Shown in pieces: positions 6,394 through 7,694 of a DNA stretch of 7,694 nt (position 1 is its first letter; every line of letters starts with the position of its first letter). A model generated the notes under the pieces. The model ran no database searches. It was not told where the DNA came from and was given only the letters and a program-made list of their open reading frames with translations. The stretch lies in assembly GCA_905236975.1 (NCBI GenBank), contig CAJOQU010000036.1, positions 1-7,694 on the forward strand, in the 5' to 3' direction. Position numbers and translations under genes: made by a program. Source of the stretch: an uncultured Clostridia bacterium (GTDB taxonomy: Bacteria > Bacillota > Clostridia > Oscillospirales > Acutalibacteraceae).

Positions 6394-6510
6394 GCTACGA
6401 ATGCTCGTTGCTTTGTGCAATACGGGTTCACTTGCACCTTACAAGTGGGTTCATTGCCGAAAAAATCGACATTGAAGCGGGTGGTCCTCTGCCGGACGGC
6501 ATGAACATCT
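6394..6510 (+). ncRNA. Structured rplS leader, probable L19-type autoregulatory RNA
   Basis: The 5' untranslated region folds well by eye. A small hairpin lies at 6394-6411 (ACGA/TCGT with flanking GC pairs), and CACTTG/CAAGTG pair at 6429-6434 and 6442-6447. The main stem joins GTTCA-T-TGCCG (6449-6459) to CGGCATGAAC (6497-6506), ten base pairs with one bulged T. Inside or competing with it, GTCC (6484-6487) can pair with GGAC (6494-6497). GGGTTCA occurs twice (6424-6430, 6447-6453), so the two copies could compete for TGAAC. Leaders upstream of rplS, thought to be autoregulated by L19, are known in low-GC Gram-positive bacteria. The position and strong pairing suggest this is one. I cannot score it against the family model. 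Control would most likely act on the ribosome binding site at 6521-6527. Confidence 0.65.
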
Positions 6511-6535
6511 GGTAAAATTTAAGGAGGAAAAGTAC

Positions 6536-6880
6536 ATGGACGTGATCAAAGAATTAACGGCGGATATGTTAAAAACCGACGTGCCGGAAATTTTGATCGG
6601 CAGCACCGTGAAGGTGCATGTCAGAATCAAGGAAGGCGAGAAGGAAAGAATTCAGGTGTTTGAAGGCACCGTGATCGCCAAAAACAACAGCGGCATTTCC
6701 GAGACCTTCACCGTTCGCCGTGTCTCTTACGGCGTAGGCGTGGAGCGTGTCTTCCCGGTGCATTCACCCAATGTGGCCAAGGTTGAACTGGTTCGCAAGG
6801 GTAAAGTTCGCAGAGCGAAGCTTTACTATCTGCGTGACAGAGTGGGCAAAGCCGCCAAAGTAAAAGAACTCATCGGTTAA
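6536..6880 (+). CDS. rplS: 50S ribosomal protein L19
   Basis: The 114-residue protein is L19 of the large ribosomal subunit, which lies at the interface with the 30S subunit. The family pattern is complete: VRIKEGEKERIQVFEG (29-44), the block RRVSYGVGVERVFPVHSP (61-78) and the C-terminal signature RRAKLYYLRDRVGKAAK (92-108). Length is normal. The AAGGAGG at 6521-6527, 8 bases before the ATG, decides the start. In many bacteria rplS follows rimM and trmD; here the upstream neighbour is a divergent hydrolase and rplS has its own promoter and structured leader. Expression is therefore separate from trmD and probably self-regulated. lepB follows, an arrangement familiar in Firmicutes. Confidence 0.97.
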   Translation: MDVIKELTADMLKTDVPEILIGSTVKVHVRIKEGEKERIQVFEGTVIAKNNSGISETFTVRRVSYGVGVERVFPVHSPNVAKVELVRKGKVRRAKLYYLRDRVGKAAKVKELIG

Positions 6881-6887
6881 ATCTTGT

Positions 6888-6920
6888 AAGGGGAACGGCG
6901 AAGGCACGGGCCCCTTTTTG
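6888..6920 (+). terminator. Possible terminator or attenuator between rplS and lepB
   Basis: AAGGGG (6888-6893) can pair with CCCCTT (6911-6916) across a 17-base loop, and the 3' arm runs into a T-rich stretch (TTTTTGCTTTTT). It starts 7 bases after the rplS stop codon. The stem is only six pairs and the loop large, so partial termination is more likely than a full stop. It could lower lepB expression relative to rplS. Confidence 0.5.
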
Positions 6921-6953
6921 CTTTTTGGGATTTGCTTTTAAGGAGGCGTCGGT

Positions 6954-7604
6954 ATGAGTGAAAACGAGCGCGAAGAAAACGGCTTTCTTATTCGGGAAGA
7001 CCTTGCAGAAGATTTTTCCGAACCGGAAACACCGCAGCGGCCAACCACAGCGCAGGAAATATTTGAATGGTTGGATGTGCTGGCAACGGCGGTGATTGCC
7101 GTCGTGGTCATTTTCAGTCTGTTTTTCCGCGTGGCGACCATTGACGGGCGATCCATGAACAACACGCTGTATTCAAACGATAAAGTAATCATCACCAATT
7201 TGGCTTATACCCCGCAGTATGGCGATATTGTGGTGATCTCGCGCAATATTGACAACTCGGTAGACAGTGTGGCCAGCGCCCAGGTGCCCATTATTAAGCG
7301 CGTCATCGCCGTGGCGGGCCAAACGGTTGATATTGATTTTGAACAGGGCGTCGTTTATGTAGACGGCAAACCACTGAAAGAGGATTATACCAAAACCCCC
7401 ACGAACCTGCAGTATAACGACGGCGTGCAGTTTCCGGTCTATGTGCCGGAGGGGTACATTTTTGTGCTGGGCGATAACCGCAATGATTCGCTTGACAGCC
7501 GTTCGGCGCGCATTGGTGAGATAGGCCTGGTTGACACCCGCTATGTGTTGGGACACGCTATTTTGCGAATATTTCCTTTTAACAGCATGGGTCTGCTCGA
7601 CTGA
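6954..7604 (+). CDS. lepB: Signal peptidase I
   Basis: This 216-residue membrane protease cleaves signal peptides from exported proteins at the outer face of the cytoplasmic membrane. An acidic cytosolic N-terminus (1-35) precedes one membrane helix (about 39-58). The S26 family boxes follow: DGRSMNNTL with nucleophile Ser67, IIKRVIAVAGQTVDI (113-127) with the general base Lys115, and GDNRNDSLDSR (173-183), then GHAILRIFPF (200-209). The Ser/Lys dyad and normal length indicate an active Gram-positive-type enzyme. AAGGAGG at 6940-6946, 7 bases before the ATG, supports the start. It follows rplS by 73 bases on the same strand. Readthrough past the possible terminator is the likely source of its transcript, since I see no clear separate promoter in the gap. 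The stop codon is three bases from the right-hand repeat. Confidence 0.96.
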   Translation: MSENEREENGFLIREDLAEDFSEPETPQRPTTAQEIFEWLDVLATAVIAVVVIFSLFFRVATIDGRSMNNTLYSNDKVIITNLAYTPQYGDIVVISRNIDNSVDSVASAQVPIIKRVIAVAGQTVDIDFEQGVVYVDGKPLKEDYTKTPTNLQYNDGVQFPVYVPEGYIFVLGDNRNDSLDSRSARIGEIGLVDTRYVLGHAILRIFPFNSMGLLD

Positions 7605-7607
7605 AAA

Positions 7608-7633
7608 CTTAAGCATAGCATGATCATCCGAAC
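7608..7633. repeat. Right copy of the intergenic repeat, just after lepB
   Basis: This 26-base stretch (CTTAAGCATAGC, then through ATCCGAAC) matches the reverse complement of 64-89 at 24 of 26 positions; both differences are C/T changes. It begins three bases after the lepB stop codon. The copies are inverted in the window but have the same orientation relative to the gene each one follows. Only half of the left copy's 18-bp palindrome is present here. Confidence 0.65.
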
Positions 7634-7634
7634 C

Positions 7635-7655
7635 CGCCTGAAAAGGCGTGTTTTC
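7635..7655 (+). terminator. GAAA-loop hairpin after lepB, possible terminator
   Basis: CGCCT (7635-7639), loop GAAA (7640-7643) and AGGCG (7644-7648) form a perfect 5-bp hairpin with a stable tetraloop, followed by TGTTTTC. It lies about 30 bases after the lepB stop codon and directly adjoins the repeat. The T-tract is short and broken, so termination is uncertain. It may instead be part of a longer repeat unit that continues past the window edge, where GGGC/GCCC (7683-7694) can also pair. Confidence 0.35.
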
Positions 7656-7694
7656 GGCAACCTTTCGTTTGTCGTCCTCATAGGGCGGCAGCCC

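Noticed and set aside
7173..7616. Minus-strand open frame antisense to lepB
   Set aside because: lepB carries all catalytic motifs on the plus strand. The antisense frame has no recognisable family and no ribosome binding site I trust.
64..7633. The end repeats as terminal inverted repeats of a 7.5-kb transposon or island
   Set aside because: The cargo is core genes (rplS, lepB, ddl, murF-like) with no transposase or integrase, and both copies sit 3' of genes in the same relative orientation.
7608..7694. Open plus-strand frame running to the window edge with an ATG at 7620
   Set aside because: It begins in the repeat, has no ribosome binding site, and is most likely repeat-derived; the continuation is outside the window, so no gene is called.

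Overview
This is a chromosomal core-gene window from a Gram-positive bacterium of the class Clostridia, probably an Oscillospirales/Ruminococcaceae-type organism. The evidence is Firmicutes-style AGGAGG ribosome binding sites, sigma-A-like promoters, an L19-type leader upstream of rplS, a single-span Gram-positive signal peptidase I next to rplS, and clostridial Ddl and MurF-like proteins. The lineage is inferred from protein character, not from a search. I see no prophage, CRISPR array, IS element, tRNA or rRNA.

Layout. Bases 1-159 are a short intergenic stretch holding a palindrome-containing repeat. Six genes then lie on the minus strand. In transcription order from 6231 down to 160 they are an alpha/beta hydrolase, a membrane-anchored MurF-like ligase, D-Ala-D-Ala ligase (ddl), a small DUF378 membrane protein, a lipoprotein of unknown function, and a DUF1015 protein. 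The first three are separated by only 15 bases each and look like one operon. It reads from an extended -10 promoter near 6275 and probably ends at the hairpin at 2315-2340 after the DUF378 gene. The lipoprotein gene has its own near-consensus promoter (2228-2256) and a strong terminator (1396-1433), and the DUF1015 gene follows.

The 304-base divergent region 6232-6535 carries promoters for both directions and a structured rplS leader. On the plus strand rplS (ribosomal protein L19) is followed, after a possible terminator, by lepB (signal peptidase I). The last 90 bases hold a second copy of the repeat seen at the left end.

How the genes work together. Ddl makes D-Ala-D-Ala, and a MurF-type ligase adds that dipeptide to the UDP-MurNAc-tripeptide, so the central operon is a peptidoglycan precursor module. 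Two things in it are unusual. The ligase has a membrane domain of about five helices where the normal UDP-substrate domain should be, and an intact alpha/beta hydrolase of unknown substrate is the first gene. The most interesting points are this membrane MurF/hydrolase/Ddl module, the paired repeat at both ends of the window placed in the same orientation 3' of genes, the rplS leader fold, and a duplicated 12-bp element over the lipoprotein promoter.
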